From Alentia gelatinosa (Eukaryota > Annelida > Polychaeta > Phyllodocida > Polynoidae), in the NCBI GenBank assembly GCA_950022655.1, contig OX465580.1, positions 1,659,122 through 1,723,121 of the forward strand: a stretch of 64,000 nt of DNA, read 5' to 3'. The notes under the pieces were generated by a model. The model saw nothing but the letters and a program-made list of their open reading frames with translations. It ran no database searches and was not told where the DNA came from. Every line of letters starts with the position of its first letter. Position 1 is the first letter of the stretch. Made by a program: the position numbers and the translations under genes. This document shows, piece after piece, positions 22,673-32,876 of the stretch.

Positions 22673-23640
22673 CCCAAACACACATTGAAAGATGAATGGG
22701 GTGAGGGAGAAAGGCCCAAAACACACATGGCGATAATGGGGGTAGTGGAGAGGCGGGATCAGCAGTCGACAACACACCGGGGGAGGTGGAGGGCAGGTTC
22801 AGGGAGCAGATTACCCAAGTCGGGGCCTCAGCTGGAGACAGTAATCACGTCACAGAAAAGTCAAGTATTAAAAATTCAATACGTAAATACTGACCCCGTA
22901 AATAAACACACAAAACCATACCTGATGAGGTCAACTCGGGTCGAAACATTATCTGATCCAGTTACACCATCACAAAAATACGCTGATTTTATACTGAATT
23001 TGATATGCTAAGGCAGGCTAAACTAAGTTAAAGCTAAGAATATTACTTTCCCATGGCCAACGTAAGTGAAATCTTCCAAAGAACGGGTAGGAAAGTTGAT
23101 TCGTAATCGTGAAACCTTAATTGAGTTGATATTTTTCACCTGGATGAATCGAACAAAACAATCTACATGCAAAATTAGATTTCGTTATTTATAAGTTACC
23201 TCGGCTGAGGATGTCTTCTCTTTTACAGCAAAGCGAATTTGGTTCAATTTGGTGGCAATCAAAAGAAAAAAAAGGACTGAGATGTGATTCTGTCTGTTCC
23301 TCATTAAAAGTGTGATAAACATCTTATGTTCATACTTTTGGAATTGTTCACTTCTCTCCACTGTCATCACGACTCGGAGATAGGAAGAAGTAAATAAGCC
23401 TGATCAATTCTCAGTTATCTAAAAAAAAAAGATTTTCATTTTGCATATAATTGTACATGCAGAAAGGTATGTCAGTCTCCATACTGAACGATTTATTGAG
23501 CATTTCATCTAAAATCAGTCTATATTCTATTTATTATTCACCTTTTACTGACAAGTTGTTTACTAATATTAGTTTGTTTACTAATATTAGTTTGTCCATA
23601 CTATATTTCAGTATGTGCACTTTATCGGAAGCCAGCGCAT
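22673..23640. other. Gene-free stretch
   Basis: A few repeat units to 22735, then ordinary sequence. A minus-strand frame at 23185-23370 ends in a donor-like GAG/GTAACT at 23200, but its phase does not fit the neighbouring candidate exons. Confidence 0.4.
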
Positions 23641-24275
23641 ACAACATATCTGCATGCTCCGGGTATGATGATACATACTCCCTATGTGTCTTCTATGGAC
23701 ACTTGCATTAGGTGGATATATCTGTATTCTCCGGGTATGGTGATACACATTTCCCTATGTGTCTTGTATGGACACTTTGTATTAGGTGGATATATCTGTA
23801 TGCTCCGGGTATGGTGATACACACTCCCTATGTGTTTTCTATGGACACTTTGTATCAGGTAGATATATCTGTATGCTCCGGGTATGGTGATACACACTCC
23901 CTATGTGTTTTCTATGGACACTTTGTATTAGGTGGATATATCTGTATGCGCCGGGTATGGTGATACACACTCCCTATGTGTTTTCTACGGACACTTAGTA
24001 TCAGGTGGATATATCTGTATGTTCCGGGTATGGTGATACACACTCCCTATGTGTTTTCTATGGACACTTAGTATCAGGTGGATATATCTGTATGCTCCGG
24101 GTATGGTGATACACACTCCCTATGTGTTTTCTATGGACACTTTGTATGAGGTGGATATATCTGTATGTTCCGGGTATGGTGATTCACACTCCCTATGTGT
24201 TTTCTACAGACACTTTGTATTAGGTGGATATATCTGTATACTTCGGGTATGGTGATGCACTTTGTATTCGGTGGA
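23641..24275. repeat. 73-bp satellite Z, left array, about 8.6 units
   Basis: Unit GGTGGATATATCTGTATGCT, CCGGGTATGGTGATACACAC, TCCCTATGTGTTTTCTATGG, ACACTTTGTATTA (73 bp). The same family forms the array at 62105-63270 and leaves fragments at 1-40 and 476-515. Confidence 0.95.
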
Positions 24276-24394
24276 TGGTAGTATTGTCGACTTTTCTCGT
24301 TTAATTGGGGACTAATGACCGGGACACGGGACTCCATACATCACTGGTTTAGTTACCACACAAGGGGCTCCAGGTCGGCGTGCAAGCAGTACTT

Positions 24395-25068
24395 CCCTAC
24401 GATAATTAGTCAATAAAACATAGCTATAGTAGCACCAATAACCAACATAAACTACGATAATCAGTCAATAAAATATAGAAGAATAGTGAAAAATAGTAGC
24501 AGCGGCAACAAACATAAACCAGGATAATTAATCAGTAAAATACAACGATAATGGCACAAATAACAAATATAAACCACAATAATTAGTCAATAAATGCAAA
24601 AATAACAGTACTGACGACAAATATAAACCAGGGTGATTGATTGATAGAATACAACAATAATAGCGGAGAATAGCAGCATTGGGACTAAATATAAACCAGG
24701 ATAATTAATCAATAAAATACAATCACAGAAGTACCGTCAACAGATATAAACAATGATAATTAGTCAATAAAATACAATAATAACAGCAGAAAATAGCAGC
24801 AAATATAAAAAATGTAAATCAGGATAATTGAGCAATAAGATACAACCATAGTAGCGGAAAATACCGGCAAAAATATCAATTATATTTCATGATAATTGAT
24901 TGATAAAATATCACAATAACAGCAGAAAATAACAGTGAAAATAAGAAATAAAATCCACGATAGTAGATCAATAAAGTACTACAATGATACTGCAAAATAT
25001 CAGCAGCTACAACAATAGAAACCAGGGGAATTGATCGATAAAACAAGACAATAAGAGTGGAGTTGACA
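24395..25068. repeat. AT-rich degenerate satellite, ~65-bp units
   Basis: About ten units built on GATAATTAGTCAATAAAATA, ACAATAATAGCAG and ATAAACCA, with much drift. No coding content. Confidence 0.8.
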
Positions 25069-25112
25069 ATAGAGGTTTGTTTTAGAACACCAATGTCTAA
25101 TTTCACGCTGAC

Positions 25113-25264
25113 CTTTCGCAATCTGAACTAAAAAGCAGTTGGAAACGGGAGTCGATGAAAACTTGAAATTGGATATCATATTTCATATGATTCATCTTGG
25201 GGTGAAATAATTGGTGTAGATGAGGTTTTTGCGATGAGTGTGACGACTTTCTCTGCCCTGGTGA
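25113..25264 (-). CDS. Candidate internal exon, unrecognised gene
   Basis: 152 bp: 50 codons plus 2 bases. Minus-strand acceptor GGTCATCAG (exon from 25264) after a C-rich tract; a second acceptor GGGCAG at 25253 keeps the same phase. Donor GCGAAAG/GTCAGC is weaker than average. The peptide includes HLHQLFHPKMNHMKYD and IQFQVFIDSRFQLLFSSDCE. Phase-compatible with 26159-26278 upstream and 15590-15850 downstream (junction codon AG+A). The N-terminal part is serine/histidine-rich and least convincing. Confidence 0.3.
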
Positions 25265-25439
25265 CTGATGACCAGTTGCTTTGTGTGCGGGGGGGCGGGG
25301 TGTGAGGGTGTGGTGGAGAATCGAGGTGAAAGGGTTGAGATTTAATGCCTGGCACCTGCCAGTTTCCCCCACACCCCCCAACTGTGACAAATATGCAGAA
25401 TATGCGAGAGATTAATGACCTTAAAACTCGCTCTCATTG

Positions 25440-25490
25440 CTAGCATGCCTTCCCGACCAATATGGCCGCTGTGTTTTCAGGTGGGGGAGC
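25440..25490 (+). promoter_or_regulatory. Possible AUG-plus-donor mini first exon
   Basis: ATGGCCGCTGTGTTTTCAG at 25462 is followed directly by GTGGGG. It resembles the arrangement at 15096 (start codon in an ATGGCSGC context running into CAG/GT). No downstream exon is found, so confidence is low. Confidence 0.15.
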
Positions 25491-25514
25491 TTCTAAGGAG
25501 GACGATATCCATCA

Positions 25515-25985
25515 TGTTATTACACAAAGTCCCTGTTGAGAATGTACGGGTCTCAGTAAAACTGTGCTAGCTTGAGAATGTACGGGGACTCAGTAAACCC
25601 CGACCCATTGTGTATTATCCATCGTATACAAAGTCCCCATTAATAGATACAGATACTCTGTAAACAACTGCCTATTGTTTGAAAACTGCCAGATATCACA
25701 ACCATCGTATACGCCTCAAAGCCATTGCATATGAGAAAATAGTCCCTTTGTGCTGTACAGCAAAAATGTAGTCCCTCTTGATATACACCTTTCTATGGAT
25801 ACTGAATATATACACAATATTGACTGGTTTCAGATACAAGCGGCCGTATGCTCCGAGGAGTTGACGCGTAGTAATATCCGAGCGTATGCGAGGATATTGC
25901 GCAGAGGCAACTCCGAGGAGCATACAATCGTTTGTATCTGAAACCAGTCTATGTTGTATTTATTATCCACCTTTTATGGACAAGC
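25515..25985 (-). mobile_element. Hairpin element C1
   Basis: Reverse orientation. The outer part carries GTACGGGGACTCAGTAAACC, ATCGTATACAAAGTCCCCAT and AAAATAGTCCCTTTGTGC. The hairpin at about 25814-25954 has arms ACTGGTTTCAGATACAA / TTGTATCTGAAACCAGT and tip AATATCCGAGCGTATGCGAG at 25869-25888. No coding content. Confidence 0.7.
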
Positions 25986-26158
25986 GGCATGTCGATGTCA
26001 GTTCGTTTTAGTTATGCACTATTTTCCATACGCACTATTTTTCCGTATATATCAATGGGCTATATATATTATGCACTATGATATCAACTTGTATCAATGG
26101 GCTGTATGCACTATGATATCAACTTGTATCATTGGGCTATATCCACTCTAGGCAATAC
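25986..26158. other. Short local duplications
   Basis: ATCAATGGGCT...GCACTATGATATCAACTTGT recurs two to three times (about 26056-26145). Would lie in an intron of the candidate minus-strand gene. Confidence 0.5.
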
Positions 26159-26278
26159 CTCTTGCCATCCTTTGATTATACGTGATGTTTTCCGGGACAT
26201 GATAATACCCGTGAAAGGTGTCATTTTGTTGTAATGGATTTTGATTTTTGTAACTGGTGCCAGCGTTTGCACAGATTT
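26159..26278 (-). CDS. Candidate internal exon, unrecognised gene
   Basis: 120 bp, 40 codons, phase 0 at both ends. The acceptor is strong: a long pyrimidine tract ...TTGATTTCCTACCCTCTTTAG ending at 26279. Donor CAAGAG/GTATTG at 26158. The peptide starts KSVQTLAPVTKIKIHYNKM and ends SRIIKGWQE. A second frame is also open here, which lowers the weight of openness alone, but the phase-0 frame joins the exons on both sides. Family not recognised. Confidence 0.45.
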
Positions 26279-26645
26279 CTAAAGAGGGTAGGAAATCAAG
26301 ATACAAATGAATTAATGTGAAAGTTAAACGTAGGAGAATTCCAATATACCATTTCCAATATAGAGAAGTTAGCAAAGTAAATCTAGTGGAGGTGCAGATA
26401 TTGTAAATGAGAAGGTGTGTAAATTAGTCTACTGTCATTTATACTACCCCTCTTATTACTTCCAATATTAATCATTATTTTCTTCCCGACAACTTTCTAG
26501 AACCGATCGGGGATTTTGTTTCCCAATGCCTATTGTTTTAAAAAAAAAAGATTATTAGATGCGACATTTTTCTTTTGGAGCTATTGAATACAGTCGAACA
26601 CCATGAAGTGTCCCCATTCACACTATATCCTGTATTCCTACTCAC
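26279..26645 (-). other. Putative intron
   Basis: About 370 bp between two phase-matched candidate exons, opening GTGAGTAGGA on the minus strand and ending in a pyrimidine tract plus TTTAG. Contains an A run at 26540-26549. Confidence 0.35.
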
Positions 26646-26748
26646 TACGGGAACTACTTTCCTGTCACCAGAATCCTGTATCATCTCTAGATCAAAAACT
26701 AATTCGGTGACCCCAATTGTTATGTTAAACATGTTTCTCCGTATTGCC
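26646..26748 (-). CDS. Candidate internal exon beside its own splice-site satellite
   Basis: 103 bp: one base plus 34 codons. Acceptor CACTCACCTACCTCAG/GGCAATACGG (exon from 26748), donor CCCGTA/GTGAGTAGG (26645). The peptide runs AIRRNMFNITIGVTELVFDL then EMIQDSGDRKVVPV. It begins by completing the CT left by the exon at 30326-30462. Its acceptor and first ~13 bases are the same as the unit of the 39-bp array directly upstream, so the exact start could lie in a different unit. Family not recognised. Confidence 0.4.
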
Positions 26749-28635
26749 CTGAGGTAGGTGAGTGGGTCGTACTGTCTCCGTATTGCCCTGAGCTAAATGA
26801 GTGGGTCGTACTGTCTCCGTATTGCCCTGAGGTAAATAAATGGGTCGTACTGTCTCCGTATTGCCCTGAGGTAAATAAGTGGGTCATACTGTCTCCATAT
26901 TGCCCTGAGGTAAATAAGCGGGTCTTACTGTCTCCGTATTGCCCTGAGGTAAATAAGCGGGTCATACTGTCTCCGTATTGCCCTGAGGTAGGTGAGTGGG
27001 TCATACTGTCTCCGTATTGCCCTGAGGTAAATGAGCGGGTCGTACTGTCTCCGTATTGCCCTGAGCTAAATGAGTGGGTCGTACTGTCTCCGTATTGCCC
27101 TGAGGTAAATAAGCAGGTCATACTGTCTCCGTATTGCCCTGAAGTAAATGAGTGGGTCATACTGTCTGCGTATTGCCCTGAGGTATATAAGTGGATCATA
27201 CTGTCTCCGTATTGCCCTGAGGTAAATAAATGGGTCGTACTGTCTCCGTATTGCCCTGAGGTAAATAAGTGGGTCATACTGTCTCCATATTGCCCTGAGG
27301 TAAATAAGCGGGTCTTACTGTCTCCGTATTGCCCTGAGGTAAATAAGCGGGTCATACTGTCTCCGTATTGCCCTGAGGTAGGTGAGTAGGTCATACTGTC
27401 TCCGTATTGCCCTGAGGTAAATGAGCGGGTCATACTGTCTCCGTATTGCCCTGAGCTAAATGAGTGGGTCGTACTGTCTCCGTATTGCCCTGAGGTAAAT
27501 GAGTGGGTCGTACTGTCTCCGTATTGCCCTGAGGTAGGTGAGTGGGTCATACTGTCTCCGTATTGCCCTGAGGTAAATGAGCGGGTCGTACTGTCTCCGT
27601 ATTGCCCTGAGCTAAATGAGTGGGTCGTATTGTCTCCGTATTGCCCTGAGGTAAATGAGTGGGTCGTACTGTCTCCGTATTGCCCTGAAGTAAATGAGTT
27701 GGTCGTACTGTCTCCGTATTGCCCTGAGTTAAATGAGTGGGTCGTACTGTCTCCGTATTGCCCTGAGGTAGGTGAGTGGGTCGTACTGTCTCCGTATTGC
27801 CCTGAGGTAGGTGAGTGAGTCGTACTGTCTCCGTATTGCCCTGAGTTAAATGAGTGAGTCGTACTGTCTCCGTATTGCCCTGAGGTAGGTGAGTGGGTCG
27901 TACTGTCTCCGTATTGCCCTGAGGTAGGTGAGTGGGTCGTACTGTCTCCGTATTGCCCTGAGGTAGGTGAGTGGGTCATACTGTCTACGTATTGCCCTGA
28001 GGTAGGTGAGTGGGTCGTTCTGTCTCCGTATTGCCCTGAGGTAGGTGAGTGGGTCGTACTGTCTCCGTATTGCCCTGAGTTAAATGAGTGGGTCGTTCTG
28101 TCTCCGTATTGCCCTGAGGTAGGTGAGTGGGTCGTACTGTCTCCGTATTGCCCTGAGGTAAATCAGTGAGTCGTACTGTCTCCGTATTGCCCTGAGTTAA
28201 ATGAGTGGGTCGTACTGTCTCCGTATTGCCCTGAGGTAAATCAGTGAGTCATACTGTCTCCGTATTGCCCTGAGTTAAATGAGTGGGTCGTACTGTCTCC
28301 GTATTGCCCTGAGGTAGGTGAGTGGGTCGTACTGTCTCCGTATTGCCCTGAGGTAAGTCTGTGGGTCGTACTGTCTCCGTATTGCCCTGAGGTAGGTGAG
28401 TGGGTCGTACTGTCTCCGTATTGCCCTGAGGTAGGTGAGTGGGTCGTACTGTCTCCGTATTGCCCTGAGTTAAATGAGTGGGTCGTACTGTCTCCGTATT
28501 GCCCTGAGGTAGGTGAGTGGGTCGTACTGTCTCCGTATTGCCCTGAGGTAGGTTAGTGGGTCGTACTGTCTCCGTATTGCTCTGAGGTAAATGAGTGGGT
28601 CGTACTTTGCCTGTATTGCCCCTGAGGTAGATAAA
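26749..28635. repeat. 39-bp minisatellite, about 48 units
   Basis: On the plus strand the unit is GTAGGTGAGTGGGTCGTACT then GTCTCCGTATTGCCCTGAG. On the minus strand each unit reads CCCACTCACCTACCTCAG/GGCAATACGGAGACAG, a pyrimidine-rich 3' splice-site lookalike. Variants replace AGGTGAGTG with AAATGAGTG or AAATAAGCG. All three minus frames lack stops, so the 419-codon frame is not evidence for a protein. A diverged single unit also occurs near 29577-29612. Confidence 0.95.
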
Positions 28636-28980
28636 CCATAATCGATGGTTCTGTGGACAGGCGGTCACAAGAGGTTGACGCGTGGTAATACATGAGCGCT
28701 AGTGGGTGTATTAGGACGTCAACCTCGAGTTGTTAACAGAGCTCTCTGTCCACATAGCCATAGTTTATTGCATTAAGTATCCATCTTTTTGGAATAATTA
28801 AACCAAATAATTGCCATATTAAAGGGAATAACAATATGGACTATTTTCTTTGCTCTATTGCACAAAGGGACTTTTTTTCCTGTATACCAAGGTTTTGAAT
28901 CCGTATACCACAGGTTTGAATCCGTATACCACAGGTTTGAATCCGTATTCCACAGTTATGGTATCTGACAGGTTTTATGT
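28633..28980 (+). mobile_element. Hairpin element C2
   Basis: Hairpin 28633-28769 with arms ...CTGTGGACAGGCGG / CTCTGTCCACAT and inner GAGGTTGACGC / GACGTCAACCTC; tip near 28690-28710 is partly decayed. Then ACAAAGGGACTTTTTTTCC, three short copies of GTATACCACAGGTTTGAATCC, and a terminal segment that has expanded into the following 68-bp array. Confidence 0.7.
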
Positions 28981-29545
28981 AATGGGTATTAGTTTACTGA
29001 GTCCCCATACATTCTCAATGGGGTCTTTGTATACATGGATGATATAGAATGGGTCGTGGTTTACTGAGTCCCCATACATATTCAATGGGGTCTTTGTTTA
29101 CGATGGATTATAAACAATGGGTCGTGGTTTACTGAGTCCCCGTACATTCTCAATGGCTACTTTGTATACGATGGATATTAAACAATGGGTCGTGGTTTAC
29201 TGAGTCCCCGTGCATTCTCAATGGGGACTTTGTATATGATGGATAATAAACAATGGGTCGTGGTTTACTGAGTCCCCATACATTCTCAATGGGGTCTTTG
29301 TATATGATGGATAATAAACAATGGGTAGTGGTTTACTGAGTCCCTGTAAATTCTCAATGGGGTCTTTATATACGATGGATAATAAACAATGGGTAGTGAT
29401 TTACTGAGTCCCTGTTTATTCTCAATGGGGTCTTTGTATACGATGGATAATAAACAATGGGTCGTGGTTTACTGAGTCCCCGTATATTCTCAATGGGGAC
29501 TTTGTATACGATGGATAATAAACAATGGGTCGCCATGCATGTTCA
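28981..29545. repeat. 68-bp minisatellite derived from element C terminus
   Basis: About eight units: AATAAACAATGGGTCGTGGT, TTACTGAGTCCCCGTACATT, CTCAATGGGGACTTTGTATA, CGATGGAT. Single copies of the same segment end the C elements at 25.5, 31.5, 35.0, 42.8 and 54.9 kb, so this array is an amplified element end. Confidence 0.85.
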
Positions 29546-30325
29546 ATGGGGTCTTTGTATACCATGTATAATAAGAGCGTGTCATACTGCCTCCGTATTG
29601 CCCCGTACGGAATCTGTTGACACTGCACACATTTCCCAGCCAGTGTCAGTTGCCAACCTTGAGATGTATCATGGCGCAAATTGCTTGTTCGTTCTTACAA
29701 TGAATATTTCATCAGGTAAAAATCGATCTTTTTATTCGCCTTTTTTTCTCATTAATGATAAAGTGCGATGTAGAAATGTGTACCATGATGGATAACACTA
29801 GCGCTGATAAAAAGACCTATTTGAGGAGGAGGTGGTGAGGGGGAGGAGGTGAGGAGAGGGGCAGGGCATCATTTACATAGTGTGATTGGGTTAATCGTTA
29901 CGGGGTGCCTGGATGGATGAGATAATCTCTGACGGATAATCCGTACAGGTTTGACTTCTCTCTGTAACGTGAGATGTGACATGCACATTTAATAGAGACT
30001 GATTCATCAACGTTAATTAATCAATTATCACACACAGAAACATAGCGAGTGGGTATCACAGCGGGCACAGAGTGATTGCTAGTTCTGTCATAGTCCGCCT
30101 GGATATTATAAGATAGCGCCACTGTAGTCGGGGGACTACCATTGTCATCAGTTGTTATTACCTACTATATCTAAAAAGCTATGATTCTGGTAGGATCCGC
30201 TTGGAGTGTCTCCCGCACATAGAGACAGAGTGAACAAGACCTATGTTTGGAGACTGAGGGCCCACGAGAGTGAGATTCTCGTGCAGTACTAAACTGAATC
30301 CTGCAATTTTTTTGGTTTTTCTCAC
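29546..30325. other. Gene-free stretch
   Basis: Includes one diverged 39-bp-type unit (29577-29612) and a purine-rich GAGGAGGTGGTGAGG run near 29823. A plus-strand frame around 29600-29706 ends in CATCAG/GTAAAA, but nothing else supports an exon. Confidence 0.4.
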
Positions 30326-30462
30326 AGATGTACTTCTATTCTTATGATTTGTTTCAAGCTGTACTGAAAACATAATTTGGAACCGTAGATTTCCAATCTG
30401 ATTTCCTTGGGAGAACGCAATGAGATCACATTTCGCTGGTCGCCGATGATCAGCTCGATCAC
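30326..30462 (-). CDS. Candidate internal exon, unrecognised gene
   Basis: 137 bp: 45 codons plus CT. Acceptor TCGTATGACACAG/GTGATC (modest pyrimidine tract), donor CATCT/GTGAGA at 30325. The peptide reads VIELIIGDQRNVISLRSPKE, then IRLEIYGSKLCFQYSLKQII and ends RIEVHL, alternating hydrophobic and polar residues as in beta-sheet proteins. Most upstream segment of the proposed minus-strand gene. I do not recognise the family. Confidence 0.38.
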
Positions 30463-30701
30463 CTGTGTCATACGAAATGATAACCATGAGTTTATAATGG
30501 TTCCCCGTTCACCCGCTAGGGAGCACCTCGGCAGTTAGAGCGCGTTCATATGCTCTAGTTACGAAGTCGCAAGTAATCCATTGATGATTATCAGACAAGG
30601 CTAAGACCTCTCTATGGCAAGCCATAAAAAAACATTTTTCTTAAAAAAAAACAATTGATAACTAGACCTGCCACCTGGTGCTTTGTTTTTAGTCGGAGGG
30701 T
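30463..30701. other. Gene-free stretch
   Basis: No repeat or exon seen; would be intronic or 5' to the candidate gene. Confidence 0.35.
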
Positions 30702-30744
30702 AAGATGGCTGCGTCTATAACACAATAGCTATGTGCCCTATAGC
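30702..30744 (+). repeat. Dispersed YY1-like motif, copy 1
   Basis: AAGATGGCTG, then CACAATAGCTATGTGCCCTA and TAG. Other copies: 34830, 44944, 45058, 51988, all on the plus strand. Confidence 0.7.
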
Positions 30745-30824
30745 TAAGGTCACTGACACCTTCTGAACAGAATATGTTCACAAAATATGGGGAATGCAAA
30801 AAAGCGTACAGCGTAGGGTGCAGT

Positions 30825-30965
30825 ATTTATATAGGACGACCTGACCATGCTGTACAAGCTACAAAACGAGGTGATAATTCAAGGTTTGTACGGAACGCGG
30901 CTAAACGTTTCGTTCCGTCAAACCGTAAATTATCATGGAAAATTAATTTTGTAAAAACCTTGATT
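30825..30965. mobile_element. Hairpin element of E type
   Basis: CTGACCATGCTGTACAAG, GGTTTGTACGGAACGCGG and the inverted TTCGTTCCGTCAAACCGTAA form a hairpin related to the one at 32.9 kb; the far arm is decayed. Confidence 0.5.
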
Positions 30966-31104
30966 TGGCTTGCTGATATTTCAGTCGACGCGTTTTGAAA
31001 GATATTCCATATTTTGCCGTACAGGGTTCCGTACAGTATTGTTTATGTTTTATGGCAAAACAGTGCACGTTTACAGTATACACTCCATGGGTATATCATG
31101 ATAC

Positions 31105-31535
31105 ACAGACACTTACAGATGGTTGTTTGGGCATGTGTCATAAACCACAAGAGGATGAGGTGTAGTAAAACACGAGCATTAGCGAGTGTATTGCGACCTC
31201 AACCTTCAGTGGTTTACAGAGCCGCCTGTCCACAAAACCATCACTTGCTGTATTAAATTTCTATCTTCTTAGATAGGTTTAACACAGGAATTGACATTTT
31301 AAACGGAGTATCGATTGGGACTTTTTTTACTCTTCAATCATAGGCATAACATTGCATGCACAAACAAATACACTTGATATATGTGTATTTTCCGACTACA
31401 ATGGCTTTGAAGCTGTATACGATGGATTAGATTTGATTCGTATACCTTGGTTGTGGCATCTGACAGTTTTTAAACAATGGGTTAATGGGTCCCCATACAT
31501 TTTGAATGGGGACTTTGTATACGATGAGTAATACG
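31105..31535 (+). mobile_element. Hairpin element C3
   Basis: Hairpin with arms GGCATGTGTCATAAACCAC / GTGGTTTACAGAGCCGCCTG and tip CACGAGCATTAGCGAGTG near 31171-31188. Followed by GGGACTTTTTTTACTC, GTATACGATGGATTAG, CATCTGACAGTTTTTAAACA and one terminal segment ending GGGGACTTTGTATACGATG. Confidence 0.7.
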
Positions 31536-31796
31536 AGCCTTAGACTGTGCACAGGGCTCTGCGTTACCAGCTAGATATTCAAGGTATATGATAAAAAGCG
31601 CCTATTGAGATGTAGCCTGAAGATAGATTGAATTTCTGCTGACATTTAAGGGACCTGCTGTTGTTTAATAAAACGTATATTGTCTTTGTCTAACTTTATT
31701 AACAAGTCATGACAGTTACGAGATACGTCTTGAATTTCACAAGAGGAAAGATTTTTTCTTTTCCAATGCGAGACCACAAAGAGCGACGAGTAGGAC
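31536..31796. other. Gene-free stretch
   Basis: No recognisable feature. Confidence 0.35.
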
Positions 31797-32757
31797 ACAC
31801 CGACCAGTACACTACGACCCCCCGACTATTGAACCCTAGTTAGATAACTCTGTATAACATTACTACATTTACTATATACCCATGCCGTATATACCGTAAA
31901 TACGCACCTACCAGTACACTACGACCCCCCGACTATTGAACCCTAGTTAGATAACTCTGTATCACATAACTACATTTACTATATACCCATGCCGTATATA
32001 CCGTAAATACGCACCGACCAATACACTATGACCCCCGACTACTGAACCCTAGTTAGATAACTCTGTATCACATAACTACATTTACTATATACCCATGCCG
32101 TATATACCGTAAATACGCACCGACCAATACACTATGACCCCCGACTACTGAACCCTAGTTAGATAACTCTGTATCACATAACTACATTTACTATATACCC
32201 ATGCCGTATATACCGTAAATACGCACCGACCAATACACTATGACCCCCGACTACTGAACCCTAGTTAGATAACTCTGTATCACATAACTACATTTACTAT
32301 ATACCCATGCCGTATATACCGTAAATACGCACCGACCAATACACTATGACCCCCGACTACTGAACCCTAGTTAGATAACTCTGTATAACATAACTACATT
32401 TACTATATACCCATGCCGTATATACCGTAAATACGCACCGACCAGTACACTACTACCCCCCGACTACTGAACCCTAGTTAGATAACTCTGTATAACATTA
32501 CTACATTTACTATATACCCATGCCGTATATACCGTAAATACACACCGACCAGTACACTGCGAACCCCGACTACTGAACCCTAGTTTTTTTGTGTTTTTTT
32601 TAAGGTTTTTATTTATACTGGAGTGAAACAGCTTGGCAAAACAAAGCCTATCCTCCGCTGGCTCCAGTGTAGAAAATCCTAGTAATGCCTTGCTTTGTTA
32701 GATAACAATATTACATTTACTATATACCCATGCCGTATATACCGTAAATACGCACCG
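31797..32757. repeat. 106-bp satellite, about 8 units, with an insertion
   Basis: Unit includes CACCGACCAATACACTATGA, CTGAACCCTAGTTAGATAAC and ACATTTACTATATACCCATG, CCGTATATACCGTAAATACG. Adjacent units are almost identical. The last unit is interrupted at 32586-32697. Confidence 0.95.
32586..32697 (-). mobile_element. 112-bp insertion with A-rich tail (retroposed fragment?)
   Basis: Breaks the satellite word CCTAGTT/AGATAAC. Read on the minus strand it ends in an A-rich tail (about 32586-32616), typical of a retroposed fragment. It also holds ACTGGAG...CTCCAGT as a short inverted pair. Only AAC could be a target duplication. Confidence 0.5.
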
Positions 32758-32876
32758 TTTCGGCATATGAAGTAAAAGTACTGTACGGACCATTGGACTA
32801 CCTACCCATACACAATTATTAAAATTTGAAAATGAAATAAATATTTTTTTTAACTTCGGCTATATAGTAAATATAT

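Noticed and set aside
23185..23370. Minus-strand segment ending GAG/GTAACT as another exon of the proposed gene
   Set aside because: Its phase (1 to 0, or requiring a poor acceptor) does not fit between the neighbouring candidate exons, and the nearby strong T-rich acceptor leads into stops in all frames.
23641..24275. CRISPR-like array (regular repeats)
   Set aside because: Repeats are directly adjacent with no unique spacers; eukaryotic context. The same reasoning excludes CRISPR for all other arrays, including the nine-unit block at 60.7-61.9 kb, whose spacers are simple CAC repeats.
26720..28668. Minus-strand 419- and 139-codon SGQYGDS-like frames as a coding minisatellite
   Set aside because: All three frames of the unit are free of stops, the frame shifts within the array, and only the unit boundary looks functional.
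29457..29795. Plus-strand exon ending CATCAG/GTAAAA
   Set aside because: Upstream half is the 68-bp satellite, no good acceptor in phase, opposite strand to the better-supported exon chain.
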